A stretch of DNA of 64,000 bases, from positions 1 to 64,000 of the forward strand of contig JBKBUQ010000001.1 of NCBI GenBank assembly GCA_046289975.1. Reading direction: 5' to 3'. The DNA is from UBA2798 sp046289975. GTDB taxonomy: Bacteria; Bacteroidota; Bacteroidia; Flavobacteriales_D; UBA2798. Both the position numbers and the translations under genes were made by a program. A model generated the notes under the pieces. It saw only the letters and a program-made list of their open reading frames with translations, was not told the origin of the DNA and searched no databases. This document shows, piece by piece, positions 16,862 to 26,716 of the stretch (position 1 is its first letter; each line of letters starts with the position of its first letter).

Positions 16862-18655
16862 ATGGAAATGAAAAAGATCCGAAACTTCTGCATCATCGCG
16901 CATATCGACCATGGTAAATCTACACTGGCCGATCGTTTGCTGCAGGTGACGGGCACCTTGAGTGATCGCGAATTGACAGAGCAGACGCTCGACGATATGG
17001 ACCTGGAACGTGAACGTGGTATTACTATCAAGAGCCACGCCATCCAGATGGAATACAATTACAAAGGAGAAAAATTCATACTCAATCTTATTGATACTCC
17101 GGGTCACGTCGATTTCTCCTATGAAGTATCCCGTGCAATTGCTGCCTGTGAAGGCGCATTATTGTTGGTAGATGCAGCGCAAGGTGTTCAGGCTCAGACT
17201 ATTTCGAATATGTATTTAGCCCTGGAGCATGATCTGGAGATTATTCCGGTACTGAATAAAATCGATTTACCGGGTGCAATGCCGGAAGAAGTTAAAGACC
17301 AGATAGTAGACCTTTTAGGTTGCCGTCGTGAAGATATTTTGTCTGCTTCGGGTAAAACAGGAATTGGTGTGGATGCTGTTCTTGAAGCTGTGGTAGAACG
17401 GATTCCTGCCCCTGTAGGTGATCCTAATGCACCACTACAAGCCTTGATTTTCGATTCTGAGTTTAATATTTTCAGAGGTATTATTGCGCTTGTAAAAATC
17501 GTGAATGGTACTCTGCGTAAGGGTGATAAAGTAAAATTCTTTAACACAGGCAAGGAATATGATGCTGATGAGATCGGCACGCTCAAACTCGATATGGTGG
17601 CCAAAAAGGACATTAATTGCGGGGATGTAGGCTACGTGATTTCAGGAATTAAAAATGCCAAAGATGTTAAGGTGGGTGATACCATTACTCACCGTGAACG
17701 CCCTTGTTCTGAGGCAATTCAGGGATTTGAAGATGTTAAGCCAATGGTTTTCGCAGGAATATATCCTGTAGATACCGATGAGTTTGATGAATTGCGTGAT
17801 GCAATGGAAAAACTTCAGCTCAACGACGCTTCTCTGGTTTTTGAACCTGAATCTTCTGCTGCGCTTGGATTCGGATTTCGTTGTGGATTCCTGGGCTTGC
17901 TCCATATGGAAATCATCCAGGAACGTCTGGAACGCGAGTTCAATATGTCTGTAATTACTACAGTACCTAACGTATCTTATAAAGCTTACGACTTAAAAGG
18001 GGAACTCACCGAAGTACATAATCCTTCGCAATTACCCGAACCAAGTAAAGTGTCAAAGGTGGAGGAGCCCTACATCAAGGCACAGATCATTACGAAATCG
18101 GAATACCTGGGCAATATCATGACACTCTGTATCGGCAAAAGGGGTATTCTCATCAACCAGAATTTCTTAACTACCGATAGAGTTGAACTTTCCTTTGAGC
18201 TTCCTTTGGGGGAAGTGGTATTTGACTTTTACGATAAGCTGAAATCACTCTCAAGAGGATATGCTTCTTTCGATTATTATCCGATCGGATATAAGGAGTC
18301 CGACCTTGTAAAAATGGATATCTTGCTTAACAATGAGCAGGTAGATGCCTTGTCTGCCCTGATTCACCGTTCACACGCCTTTGAGTTGGGAAAAAAGATG
18401 TGCGAAAAGCTGAAAGAGTTAATTCCGCGTCAGCAATTTGAAATACCCATTCAAGCCGCAATTGGTGCAAAAATTATTGCGCGTGAAACAATTAAGGCAT
18501 TGAGAAAAGACGTTACTGCCAAATGTTATGGTGGTGATATCAGTCGAAAACGCAAACTTTTGGAGAAACAAAAAGAAGGTAAAAAACGGATGCGCCAGGT
18601 TGGTAGAGTAGAGGTGCCACAACAGGCATTTATGGCCGTTCTAAAGCTGGATTGA
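16862..18655 (+). CDS. lepA: LepA, elongation factor 4
   Basis: 597-residue ribosome-associated translational GTPase (EF4), which acts in back-translocation or ribosome biogenesis. G motifs: AHIDHGKST (P-loop), the switch region ERGITIKSHA, DTPGHVDF and NKIDLPGA. The C-terminal LepA-specific domain is intact, with SRKRKLLEKQKEGKKRM. An in-frame ATG at 16868 gives the more usual MKKIRNFCIIAHIDHG opening and may be the true start. The stop overlaps the start of the next gene. Confidence 0.98.
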   Translation: MEMKKIRNFCIIAHIDHGKSTLADRLLQVTGTLSDRELTEQTLDDMDLERERGITIKSHAIQMEYNYKGEKFILNLIDTPGHVDFSYEVSRAIAACEGALLLVDAAQGVQAQTISNMYLALEHDLEIIPVLNKIDLPGAMPEEVKDQIVDLLGCRREDILSASGKTGIGVDAVLEAVVERIPAPVGDPNAPLQALIFDSEFNIFRGIIALVKIVNGTLRKGDKVKFFNTGKEYDADEIGTLKLDMVAKKDINCGDVGYVISGIKNAKDVKVGDTITHRERPCSEAIQGFEDVKPMVFAGIYPVDTDEFDELRDAMEKLQLNDASLVFEPESSAALGFGFRCGFLGLLHMEIIQERLEREFNMSVITTVPNVSYKAYDLKGELTEVHNPSQLPEPSKVSKVEEPYIKAQIITKSEYLGNIMTLCIGKRGILINQNFLTTDRVELSFELPLGEVVFDFYDKLKSLSRGYASFDYYPIGYKESDLVKMDILLNNEQVDALSALIHRSHAFELGKKMCEKLKELIPRQQFEIPIQAAIGAKIIARETIKALRKDVTAKCYGGDISRKRKLLEKQKEGKKRMRQVGRVEVPQQAFMAVLKLD

Positions 18656-19383
18656 TGCGCGTAATTCTCTTTCTTTTTTCTCTTTTCTTGTTCAACCTTT
18701 CCGGTTTTGGACAGGAACCGCTTAGCAATCTCGATCAGAAGAAAACAACGAATAATCGTATTTACGGTGGCTTACGTCTTGGGAACAAGGCTTTGCTTCC
18801 ATGGATAGGATATCAGCACCATCTAAAAAAGAACAGCTTTCTTGTATTCGGAGCTGGATTCGGAAATGCAGGATCAGTTAACGAAGAAGTTTTTTATCGC
18901 CGCAACCCGGATGGATCGTATTCTCCAACTCAGGAGCTGGATTGGATGACTGACCCCGACGATTCCATTGCCGCACCGTTTGGCACACCCGATAATATTC
19001 AGCTAGCTTTAAAATTCAAGGCGATAACAGCATCTTTACAATACCAGGTTTTGTTGATTGGATACGTAAAGAAAAAGCACAGGCTGATGTGTTACTTTGG
19101 GGCCGGACCATCATTTTCATTTGTTAACCAGACTGGATTCGCGGATTATTTTTATTCCGGAATCGCTCAGCGCATCGAGTATCCGGTAAAATTTGCAAGC
19201 CTTTCAATCGACATGGAACCCGTGTTGCTTTACGAATACAAGCAGATTGGTATTAGGGCCGGTTACCGCCTAAAATTTGGATTCCCTTTTTATGAGGGAA
19301 AAGTAGTTTATGGTACCAGTTCAGGGAACTTGTTCAGCGGTTTTGGAACTGATCTTTTCCTGGGAATCGGATATCGTTTCTGA
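18655..19383 (+). CDS. Putative outer membrane protein, 242 aa
   Basis: A signal peptide (MRVILFLFSLFLFNLSGFGQ) is followed by a region of alternating hydrophobic and polar residues rich in Gly, Tyr and Phe, ending FLGIGYRF. A terminal Phe on a beta strand is typical of an outer-membrane barrel. No family recognised. The ATG at 18655 overlaps the lepA stop (TGATG); a TTG one codon earlier is not needed. It is likely cotranscribed with lepA. It converges on the following SPOR gene, 6 nt apart. Confidence 0.7.
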   Translation: MRVILFLFSLFLFNLSGFGQEPLSNLDQKKTTNNRIYGGLRLGNKALLPWIGYQHHLKKNSFLVFGAGFGNAGSVNEEVFYRRNPDGSYSPTQELDWMTDPDDSIAAPFGTPDNIQLALKFKAITASLQYQVLLIGYVKKKHRLMCYFGAGPSFSFVNQTGFADYFYSGIAQRIEYPVKFASLSIDMEPVLLYEYKQIGIRAGYRLKFGFPFYEGKVVYGTSSGNLFSGFGTDLFLGIGYRF

Positions 19384-19389
19384 TTCGAT

Positions 19390-19911
19390 TTACAAGCGAG
19401 GCAAATCAATATCGTCCATTACGATTACCGCATCCGGAAATATTGCTTTGATTTTGTCGAGATAAGCATGTGCATCCAGTTTGCTTCTGAAATCTCCTAT
19501 GCGTAAACGAAAATTAGGCGCTAAAAAATCAATATAAGCCGGCTGCTCTGAGAATCGGGAGAGATATTCTGCACGCAGTTGGTTGATTCGGTTTTTATCC
19601 CTGTCGAGTGATGCCTGAATTCGGTAGCCTTTAATTTTTACGGTGGAATTTCCATTTTGCGGAGTTCCCACAAATGTGCTCAACGCATCTATTCGCGGAT
19701 CCTTACTGATTTTTACATCACCCTGTTTCCCTTGTTGACTGAACTGAAAAAAAGAGCCCCGCTGTTGAATGCTTGTTCCGTTGGACTGACGCTTAACAGT
19801 GTCTTTTACAGCGCCAACCGGACGAAAAAGCTTCCAGTCCGACTCAACTTCCTGAGAGTGGACAAGTGATAATGTGGAAAAACTTAGAAATAGTATCAGA
19901 AACGTGCGCAT
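19390..19911 (-). CDS. Secreted SPOR domain protein
   Basis: 173 residues. The signal peptide MRTFLILFLSFSTLSLVHSQ fixes the start at 19911; an upstream in-frame Met would bury it. After a low-complexity linker, residues about 95-165 form a SPOR domain (KGYRIQASLDRDKNRINQLR through FRLRIGDFRSKLDAHAYL), which in other proteins binds septal peptidoglycan lacking stem peptides. It has no membrane anchor, so it should be periplasmic. A perfect -7 box lies 5 nt before the ATG. Confidence 0.8.
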   Translation of the reverse strand: MRTFLILFLSFSTLSLVHSQEVESDWKLFRPVGAVKDTVKRQSNGTSIQQRGSFFQFSQQGKQGDVKISKDPRIDALSTFVGTPQNGNSTVKIKGYRIQASLDRDKNRINQLRAEYLSRFSEQPAYIDFLAPNFRLRIGDFRSKLDAHAYLDKIKAIFPDAVIVMDDIDLPRL

Positions 19912-19915
19912 GCTG

Positions 19916-19923
19916 CAAAAATA
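19916..19923 (-). promoter_or_regulatory. -7 promoter box for the secreted SPOR gene
   Basis: TATTTTTG on the minus strand matches TAnnTTTG exactly and ends 5 nt before the ATG at 19911, predicting a leaderless or nearly leaderless transcript. No clear -33 element. Confidence 0.5.
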
Positions 19924-20119
19924 GCAAAAGCCTTGCCACATGACGAATTGCCAAGCCTTGTATTTTATAGGTAATTTTTCAAGATTGAGCGATGCGATGA
20001 CCGACTTAAGCGATTGATAGTAAAGACGGTCATTCCAAGGCCTTATTTAGAATAATTATAAATTAATAGCCCCCCTGACAATTTTGTGACAATTTTAGAT
20101 GCTGATACTTTTTCTCTGA

Positions 20120-20127
20120 TAAATTTG
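20120..20127 (+). promoter_or_regulatory. -7 promoter box for the act-cox operon
   Basis: TAAATTTG is a perfect -7 box 42 nt upstream of the actA ATG, giving a leader of roughly 38 nt. The -33 position lacks a clear TTTG; the nearest TTG (20084-20086) is too far. This is the only good candidate in the 257-bp gap before actA, so it likely drives the respiratory operon. Confidence 0.5.
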
Positions 20128-20168
20128 CCCTCGGTTAAGCATTTTTTAACCTTAGTCGACTGCGATCT

Positions 20169-21485
20169 ATGAACAATCCATTCCGATTCACTTTCAGGAG
20201 TTTTGCCGTCATCACGGCATGCCTGTATTTTCTACTCGGTTTTTCCACTGTCAATTCCGTTCAGGCGGCTGACGGTCAGGCTCTTTTCCAGGCTTGTGGT
20301 GCTTGTCACCACCCCGAAAAGCGCATGGTCGGTCCTGCTTTGAAAGGTGCACGTGAGCGCTGGAAGAAAAACTCATCAGAAGAGAACTTTTACAAATGGA
20401 TCAAGAATTCATCTGAGGTTCTTGCTTCTGGAGATGCTTATGCAAACCAGATTTTCAAGGAGTTTAATAAAAGTCCAATGCCTGCCCAGGCAGTAACCAA
20501 TGAAGATATTGATGCAATTTTCGAATATGTAGAATCCTATACAGAGCCGGTGGCTGCTGTATCTGTAAACGCAACTGAAACTGCCGGAGCCCAAACCAAG
20601 GAGGGCGGTTGGATGTGGATCGTTATTTTAGGTGTCATTTTTACGGTTATCGCCATTTCTGCCGGTTCGGTTCGTCGACAATTGGTGAACGCCAACCTTG
20701 AAAAAGAAGGTAAAGATGAACTTCCTGACCTTACCTATTGGCAAACCTGGTGTGCATGGGCTTGGCGTCACAAGGTGCTGGTTTCCATGTTCGCACTCTT
20801 CTTCATTTTTGGTGGATTATCCGATGGTTGGTATCGTCTTAAGGATGTAGGTGTTTTTGAAAACTACAAACCCGAACAACCCATTGCTTTCTCACACAAA
20901 ATTCACGCAGGCGACAATGAGATTGCTTGTCAGTACTGCCACTCCACTACCGAGAAATCCAAGCATGCAATGATTCCTTCACCAATGGTATGTATGAACT
21001 GCCACAAGGCAATTCAAAAGGGTGCCGTTACAGGTGAAGAGGAAATCGCAAAAATCTACAAGGCTGTTGGTTTTGATCCCGCTACCATGAGTTATACCGG
21101 TAAAACGGAGCCAATTCGCTGGGTGAAAGTTCACAACCTTCCTGACCACGTTTATTTCTCACACCAGCAGCACGTAGTTGCCGGTCAGTTGGATTGCAAA
21201 CAGTGTCACGGTGAAATGAAAAACGAAACAGTTGCACGCGTTATGCCTCATGAAGAGCTGAATGCTATTGATGGTAATGTTAAGGTAGATCGCGCAACAC
21301 TTACTATGGGTTGGTGTATCGAATGCCATAACAAGGCAGAAGTGAAGATGGATGGAAATGGTTATTACACGGAGCTGAAACAGCGCCTGATGAACAATAA
21401 GGCACTTTACCAAAAGCACCTTGCAGACGAAAAGATCACCGTAGAAGAACTCGGTGGCTGGGAGTGTGCTAAGTGTCACTATTAA
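20169..21485 (+). CDS. actA: ActA, alternative complex III multiheme cytochrome c subunit
   Basis: 438 residues with six CxxCH heme c sites: CGACH (43-47) in an N-terminal monoheme cytochrome c domain, then a pentaheme part with sites at C254, C275, C343, C383 and C433. Two transmembrane helices (about 148-166 and 203-222) separate the two heme domains; a signal peptide covers about 1-33. In alternative complex III (quinol:cytochrome c/oxidase oxidoreductase), ActA carries electrons on the periplasmic side. The monoheme domain is fused here, which may help pass electrons to the cox oxidase encoded downstream. First gene of the operon. Confidence 0.93.
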   Translation: MNNPFRFTFRSFAVITACLYFLLGFSTVNSVQAADGQALFQACGACHHPEKRMVGPALKGARERWKKNSSEENFYKWIKNSSEVLASGDAYANQIFKEFNKSPMPAQAVTNEDIDAIFEYVESYTEPVAAVSVNATETAGAQTKEGGWMWIVILGVIFTVIAISAGSVRRQLVNANLEKEGKDELPDLTYWQTWCAWAWRHKVLVSMFALFFIFGGLSDGWYRLKDVGVFENYKPEQPIAFSHKIHAGDNEIACQYCHSTTEKSKHAMIPSPMVCMNCHKAIQKGAVTGEEEIAKIYKAVGFDPATMSYTGKTEPIRWVKVHNLPDHVYFSHQQHVVAGQLDCKQCHGEMKNETVARVMPHEELNAIDGNVKVDRATLTMGWCIECHNKAEVKMDGNGYYTELKQRLMNNKALYQKHLADEKITVEELGGWECAKCHY

Positions 21486-21505
21486 TCAACTTTTCGGAGC
21501 ACATT

Positions 21506-24500
21506 ATGAGCATGAACAAGCAATATTGGAAAGGAATCGAAGAACTCGAAAACGCGCCCGAGTTCATCAGAAACCGCGACAATGAATTCCCTGAGGAATT
21601 GCCCATGGATGCATTCCTGGGAGATGATAAACTCAAGGAGTCATCCACATCGCGCCGCGATTTCCTCAAATTTCTCGGATTCTCGGTAACAGCGGCAACA
21701 CTTGCTGCCTGTGAAGCGCCGGTGATAAAGTCCATTCCTTATGTAACCAAGCCGGAAGACATTACTCCCGGTGAGGCTACATGGTATGCTTCTACCTATT
21801 ATGATGGGAACGACTTTGCCAACATTCTGGTAAAAACGCGTGAAGGTCGCCCTATCTTTATTAAGCCAAACCGTAAACACGGAATTACAAAAGGTGCAGC
21901 CAATGCTCGAGTAACGGCTTCTGTTCTTTCTTTATACGATTCTGCTCGTCTTACCGGTCCAATGGCTGCAGGTGCCCCTGCCGATTGGGTTCAGGTGGAT
22001 GGAGAAATCTCTAAAAAATTAACAGATATCGCATCAAAAGGTGGACAGATCCGCATCCTTACCGGAACAGTGATTTCTCCTTCTACTTCTACTGTTGTTG
22101 CTGATGTTATTGCAAAACTTGGTGGTACCGAACAGGGAACTGAAGCCGCTGCAAACATTGTTCACGTACAGTACGATCCAATCTCTTATTCTGCTATCAG
22201 AGATGCTCACCAGGCTTCATTTGGGCAGAATGTAATACCTGATCTTGACTTTACAAAAGCTAAAACCATTGTAAGTATTTCTGCCGATTTCCTTGCAAAC
22301 TGGTTGCTTCATAATGAATATGTAACACAATACGCACAAAACCGTCGTCCCGAAAACGATTGGATGTCTCGTCACTTCCAATTCGAATCGATTATGTCGG
22401 TTACGGGTTCAAATGCTGATGTTCGTGTTCCTATCAAGCCTTCTCAGGAAGGATTGGTTGCTGCTGCACTGTATAAGCATGTGACAGGATCTTCAATCGG
22501 GAATGTGCCTGCTGAAATCCTTGAACTAACTGCTGCTGCCGGCGCCGAACTTAAGAAATCTGCCGGCGCTTCTTTGGTTGTTTCAGGTTCGAATGATGTA
22601 AATGTTCAAACCATTGTGGCTGCTATTAACCACAAGCTTGGTAATTACGAAACCACTATCAACATCAATAATCCGGTTAATCTATTCGCAGCTAATGATC
22701 GTCAGGTTGAAGAGCTGGTGAAAGATGTAACTGCAGGAAAGATCAAAGCAATCCTTATTGATGGCAACATCAATCCTGTTTATTCACTTCGTGATGGCAA
22801 TGCATTTGGTGAGGCCCTTGCTAAGATGGATCTTTCCGTTTCCTTCTCTCTGGTTGCAGATGAAACTGCATCGAAGTGTGCATATGTTTGTCCTGACCAT
22901 CATTTCCTCGAAAGCTGGAATGATCTCAATCCTAAGGCCAATCATTACGCAATTGCACAGCCTGCAATTCGTCCTCTTTACGAAACACGCAACATGCAGG
23001 AGAGCATGCTGGTGTTTGCCGGTTTAGCTACACGTGGTGATAAGGATAATGACGCCTATTACAATGTGATCCGTAAAAACTGGGAAGCTTATGGATTCCC
23101 AACTCAAACGGAGATTGCCACATTCGAAGAATATTGGAACTGGAACGTTCACAACGGTTCAGGAAATATGGCAGCAAAACCTGCATCGGCTGTTGAATTT
23201 GTTGCTGATTTAAACAAAGCTGTCGCTGACCTTAGCAAAATTTCCGGTGGTGAATTCGAAGTTGTATTCTATCAGAATACCGGAATGGGTAATGGTTCTC
23301 ATGCAACCAACCCATGGCTTCAGGAATTACCCGACCCTATCACTAAGGTGACCTGGGATAATTACATTACTATGGCTCCTTCCGATATGGAAGGAAAATA
23401 CAATACCAAACTAGGACAGGAATGGCCTGCTGATGTTGCTACAGTAACAATCGAAGGTTTAGGTGAAGTTACGCTTCCGGTTTGTCCATCACCCGGTCAG
23501 GCTAAAGGAACAATTGGTATTGCTTTAGGTTACGGACGTGGTGCCAACGGAGAGAATATTGGTAAGGCAGCTTATCAATATGAGCAATACGGAGAACCTA
23601 CTATGTCCGACGGAAAGCATGTTTCTGTTGGTAAGAACGTTTTTCCCTTTGTTGCAGTAAGTGGAGGAAACCTTTCTTACCGTGCTTATAAGGCTTCTGT
23701 TTCCGGAACGGGAAATACTTACGCACTTGCTTCAACACAAACGCATCAAACAGTAATGGGACGTACTTCTGTTGTGAAGGAAACTACCTGGGGTGTGTTT
23801 AAAGCAGGTGACAAGAATGCCTATAACAAACCGCTTACCATTGCTTACCATGAAGGTGGGAAACAAGTGGATAAGCCAGTTGGTGAACTCAATCTTTGGA
23901 ACGAACATCCGGTTGAGCATATTGGTCACCGTTGGGGAATGAGCATCGATCTCAATACCTGTATCGGTTGTGGTAACTGTGTTGTAGCGTGTAATGCAGA
24001 GAATAATGTTCCTGTTGTTGGAAAAGACGAAGTTCGTCGTGGTCGTGAAATGCACTGGATACGTATCGACCGTTACTATTCTTCTGACATGACCAAACAA
24101 CGTGCAAAAGAAGAAGGTGTTGGCGCTATCAGCATGTATAGTCAAATGGAAAACCCTGCCGATAGTCCGGAAGTGGTTTACATGCCGATGATGTGTCACC
24201 ACTGTAACCACGCTCCTTGCGAAACTGTTTGTCCGGTTGCTGCAACAACCCACAGTAACGAGGGTCTTAACCAAATGGCTTACAACCGTTGTATCGGTAC
24301 TCGCTACTGTGCAAACAACTGTCCTTATAAGGTTCGTCGTTTCAACTGGTTCAATTATCCATCTTATAAGAAATTTACCTCTTTCAATCCCGCGCAAAGC
24401 GATATGGGTCGTCTCGTTCTTAACCCTGATGTGGTCGTTCGTACCCGCGGTGTTATGGAGAAGTGCTCAATGTGCGTACAGCGTATTCAGGCCGGTAAGC

Positions 24501-24766
24501 TTACCGCGAAGAAAGAAAGCCGCAAACTGGTGGATGGCGATGCCTCAACAGCTTGTGCAGAGGCTTGTCCTACACATGCAATTACTTTCGGGGACTGGAA
24601 CGATACCGATTCCATGATTCGTAAGGAAAGCTCTTCAGACCGTGCTTATCAGGCACTGGAAGAGGTGGGAGTTAAACCTAATATTTGGTACCAGGTTAAA
24701 GTCCGGAATATTGAAGGAGCGCCTGTTGCTGCTAAGTCAGAAAATCACGAAGAACACAGTCACTAA
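21506..24766 (+). CDS. actB: ActB, molybdopterin-fold/iron-sulfur subunit of alternative complex III
   Basis: 1086 residues. The Tat motif SRRDFLKFLGF (about 49-59) is followed by a lipobox-like LAAC, so it is exported folded and probably lipid-anchored. The large N-terminal part resembles molybdopterin oxidoreductases (ActB1). The last ~300 residues form a four-cluster ferredoxin domain (ActB2) with CIGCGNCVVAC, CHHCNHAPCETVCP, CIGTRYCANNCP and CSMC...CAEACP. In characterised complexes the first domain has no molybdopterin bound; I could not test that here. I chose ATG 21506, 20 nt after actA, over an earlier Met that would overlap actA. Confidence 0.95.
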   Translation: MSMNKQYWKGIEELENAPEFIRNRDNEFPEELPMDAFLGDDKLKESSTSRRDFLKFLGFSVTAATLAACEAPVIKSIPYVTKPEDITPGEATWYASTYYDGNDFANILVKTREGRPIFIKPNRKHGITKGAANARVTASVLSLYDSARLTGPMAAGAPADWVQVDGEISKKLTDIASKGGQIRILTGTVISPSTSTVVADVIAKLGGTEQGTEAAANIVHVQYDPISYSAIRDAHQASFGQNVIPDLDFTKAKTIVSISADFLANWLLHNEYVTQYAQNRRPENDWMSRHFQFESIMSVTGSNADVRVPIKPSQEGLVAAALYKHVTGSSIGNVPAEILELTAAAGAELKKSAGASLVVSGSNDVNVQTIVAAINHKLGNYETTININNPVNLFAANDRQVEELVKDVTAGKIKAILIDGNINPVYSLRDGNAFGEALAKMDLSVSFSLVADETASKCAYVCPDHHFLESWNDLNPKANHYAIAQPAIRPLYETRNMQESMLVFAGLATRGDKDNDAYYNVIRKNWEAYGFPTQTEIATFEEYWNWNVHNGSGNMAAKPASAVEFVADLNKAVADLSKISGGEFEVVFYQNTGMGNGSHATNPWLQELPDPITKVTWDNYITMAPSDMEGKYNTKLGQEWPADVATVTIEGLGEVTLPVCPSPGQAKGTIGIALGYGRGANGENIGKAAYQYEQYGEPTMSDGKHVSVGKNVFPFVAVSGGNLSYRAYKASVSGTGNTYALASTQTHQTVMGRTSVVKETTWGVFKAGDKNAYNKPLTIAYHEGGKQVDKPVGELNLWNEHPVEHIGHRWGMSIDLNTCIGCGNCVVACNAENNVPVVGKDEVRRGREMHWIRIDRYYSSDMTKQRAKEEGVGAISMYSQMENPADSPEVVYMPMMCHHCNHAPCETVCPVAATTHSNEGLNQMAYNRCIGTRYCANNCPYKVRRFNWFNYPSYKKFTSFNPAQSDMGRLVLNPDVVVRTRGVMEKCSMCVQRIQAGKLTAKKESRKLVDGDASTACAEACPTHAITFGDWNDTDSMIRKESSSDRAYQALEEVGVKPNIWYQVKVRNIEGAPVAAKSENHEEHSH

Positions 24767-24784
24767 TCGCAAAACATCCGCATA

Positions 24785-26164
24785 ATGCAAAAGGAAGCTG
24801 CAATACGGACACCGCTCATTCTTGGAGACAAGACCTACCATGACATCACGGAGGATATTTGTCGGCCTATCGAGAGCAAAGCACCCAAGGCCTGGTATGT
24901 ATTACTAGCCATTGCCGGTGTAGTAGCACTCTGGGGAGTTGGTTGTATCCTTTATCTGTTAGGTACAGGTATCGGAACATGGGGTCTGAACAAAACCGTT
25001 GGTTGGGCATGGGATATCACCAACTTCGTATGGTGGGTAGGTATCGGTCACGCCGGTACACTGATCTCAGCTGTACTTCTGTTGTTCCGTCAGCGTTGGA
25101 GAATGGCGATCAACCGCTCTGCTGAGGCAATGACCATTTTCGCCGTAATCATGGCAGCCACATTCCCGGGAATTCACATGGGACGTATATGGGTTTCTTA
25201 CTGGGTATTGCCATTACCGAATCAATTCGGTTCATTGTGGGTAAACTTTAACTCACCGCTTCTTTGGGACGTATTCGCTATCTCCACGTACTTTACAGTT
25301 TCACTTGTATTCTGGTACATCGGACTAATTCCTGATTTCGCGACCATCCGCGACCGTATGACAAAGCCTCTGGCGAAAAAGGTCTATGGAATTCTCGCTT
25401 TTGGTTGGACAGGAAATGCAAAAGCGTGGAATCGTTTTGAGATTGTTTCGCTTGTTCTTGCAGGACTAGCCACACCACTCGTATTCTCTGTACACTCCAT
25501 TGTATCCACCGACTTTGCTACTTCGGTTATTCCCGGATGGCACACTACCATCTTCCCTCCTTATTTTGTTTCAGGTGCGGTATTCTCCGGTTTTGCGATG
25601 GTACTTACTCTTCTGCTGATTATGCGTAAGGTAATGCACCTCGAAAACTATATAACCAATAAGCACATCGAATACATGAACATTGTAATTATCGTTACAG
25701 GTTCTATCGTTGGTGTTGCATACCTCACAGAGCTTTTTGTATCATGGTACTCAGGTGTTGAGTATGAAAGTTATGCCTTCATCAACCGTTTCTCCGGTCC
25801 GTATGCTTGGGCATACTGGAGTATGATGACTTGTAACGTAATCTCTCCACAGCTGTTCTGGTTTAAAAAGCTACGCACTAATCTGACCTTCACTTTTGTG
25901 ATGTCGATTGTAGTAAACATCGGTATGTGGTTTGAGCGATTTGTGATTATTGTAACATCACTGCACCGCGACTACATTCCTTCTTCGTGGAGTATGTTCT
26001 ACCCAACGTTTGTGGATATCGGAATTTTCATCGGAACCATCGGAATTTTCTTCGTTCTCTTCTTGTTGTTCGCACGTTTCTTCCCGGTACTTGCGCTCAA
26101 TGAGGTGAAATCGATCCTGAGGGTTTCAGGTGAGAAATACCGTAACACAGAAAACCATCATTAA
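24785..26164 (+). CDS. actC: ActC, NrfD/PsrC-like quinol-binding membrane subunit
   Basis: 459-residue polytopic inner-membrane protein of the NrfD/PsrC family with about ten hydrophobic helices. In alternative complex III it is the membrane subunit next to the ActB iron-sulfur domain and contains a quinol site. The stretch WVGIGHAGTLISAVLLL and the FPGIHMGRIWV region are characteristic. It starts 18 nt after actB; actD follows after 18 nt. Confidence 0.95.
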   Translation: MQKEAAIRTPLILGDKTYHDITEDICRPIESKAPKAWYVLLAIAGVVALWGVGCILYLLGTGIGTWGLNKTVGWAWDITNFVWWVGIGHAGTLISAVLLLFRQRWRMAINRSAEAMTIFAVIMAATFPGIHMGRIWVSYWVLPLPNQFGSLWVNFNSPLLWDVFAISTYFTVSLVFWYIGLIPDFATIRDRMTKPLAKKVYGILAFGWTGNAKAWNRFEIVSLVLAGLATPLVFSVHSIVSTDFATSVIPGWHTTIFPPYFVSGAVFSGFAMVLTLLLIMRKVMHLENYITNKHIEYMNIVIIVTGSIVGVAYLTELFVSWYSGVEYESYAFINRFSGPYAWAYWSMMTCNVISPQLFWFKKLRTNLTFTFVMSIVVNIGMWFERFVIIVTSLHRDYIPSSWSMFYPTFVDIGIFIGTIGIFFVLFLLFARFFPVLALNEVKSILRVSGEKYRNTENHH

Positions 26165-26182
26165 CATCAATAAAAAGCTGAG

Positions 26183-26716
26183 ATGGCCAACAAGGTAATT
26201 TACGCAATGTACGACGATGATATGGTCCTCCTGGAGGGCGCAAAGAAGCTCGTCGCAAAAGGTGTACACGTTAACGATGTTTATTCACCGTTTCCTATTC
26301 ACGGAATTGATCCTGTTATTGGGGTGCAGCATACACGTTTGGGTATCGCCGCCTTCCTTTATGGATTAACCGGGACCCTGCTCGCAATTGTGGGTATTCG
26401 TTACTTCATGATTGTTGACTGGCCGATGAATATTGGTGGTAAACCAAGTTTTTCGTTGATTGAAAACCTTCCTGCATTTGTACCGGTAACATTTGAGTTT
26501 ACGGTATTTTGTGCTGCACATGGGATGGCTATTACCTATCTTCTACGTAACAAAACCCTTCCGGGTATGCCGGCTCGTAACCCGGATCCGCGTACTACGG
26601 ATGATAAATTTGTAATGGAACTGCATACCACTGAAAACGGGAAGTTTTCTGCTGAGGAATTGCAATCCATGCTGAAAGAAACCGGAGTCATTGAACTTGA
26701 AGTAAGAGAAGCCTAA
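26183..26716 (+). CDS. actD: ActD, DUF3341 membrane subunit of alternative complex III
   Basis: 177-residue DUF3341 protein with a short cytoplasmic N-terminal domain (VIYAMYDDDMVLLEGAKKLV) and two membrane helices around residues 52-77 and 98-116. ActD is a small structural subunit of alternative complex III without cofactors. Its stop overlaps the actE start, which suggests coupled translation. Confidence 0.93.
   Translation: MANKVIYAMYDDDMVLLEGAKKLVAKGVHVNDVYSPFPIHGIDPVIGVQHTRLGIAAFLYGLTGTLLAIVGIRYFMIVDWPMNIGGKPSFSLIENLPAFVPVTFEFTVFCAAHGMAITYLLRNKTLPGMPARNPDPRTTDDKFVMELHTTENGKFSAEELQSMLKETGVIELEVREA

Noticed and set aside
22000..23500. Possible intact molybdopterin enzyme in the N-terminal part of ActB
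   Set aside because: The ferredoxin tail and the operon context identify it as an alternative complex III subunit, for which this domain is known to lack the cofactor.
23732..24397. A 221-codon open frame on the minus strand opposite the iron-sulfur half of actB
   Set aside because: Composition is Thr/Val/His-rich as expected from an antisense shadow of a Cys-rich coding region; no family features, no promoter, and the plus-strand gene is certain.
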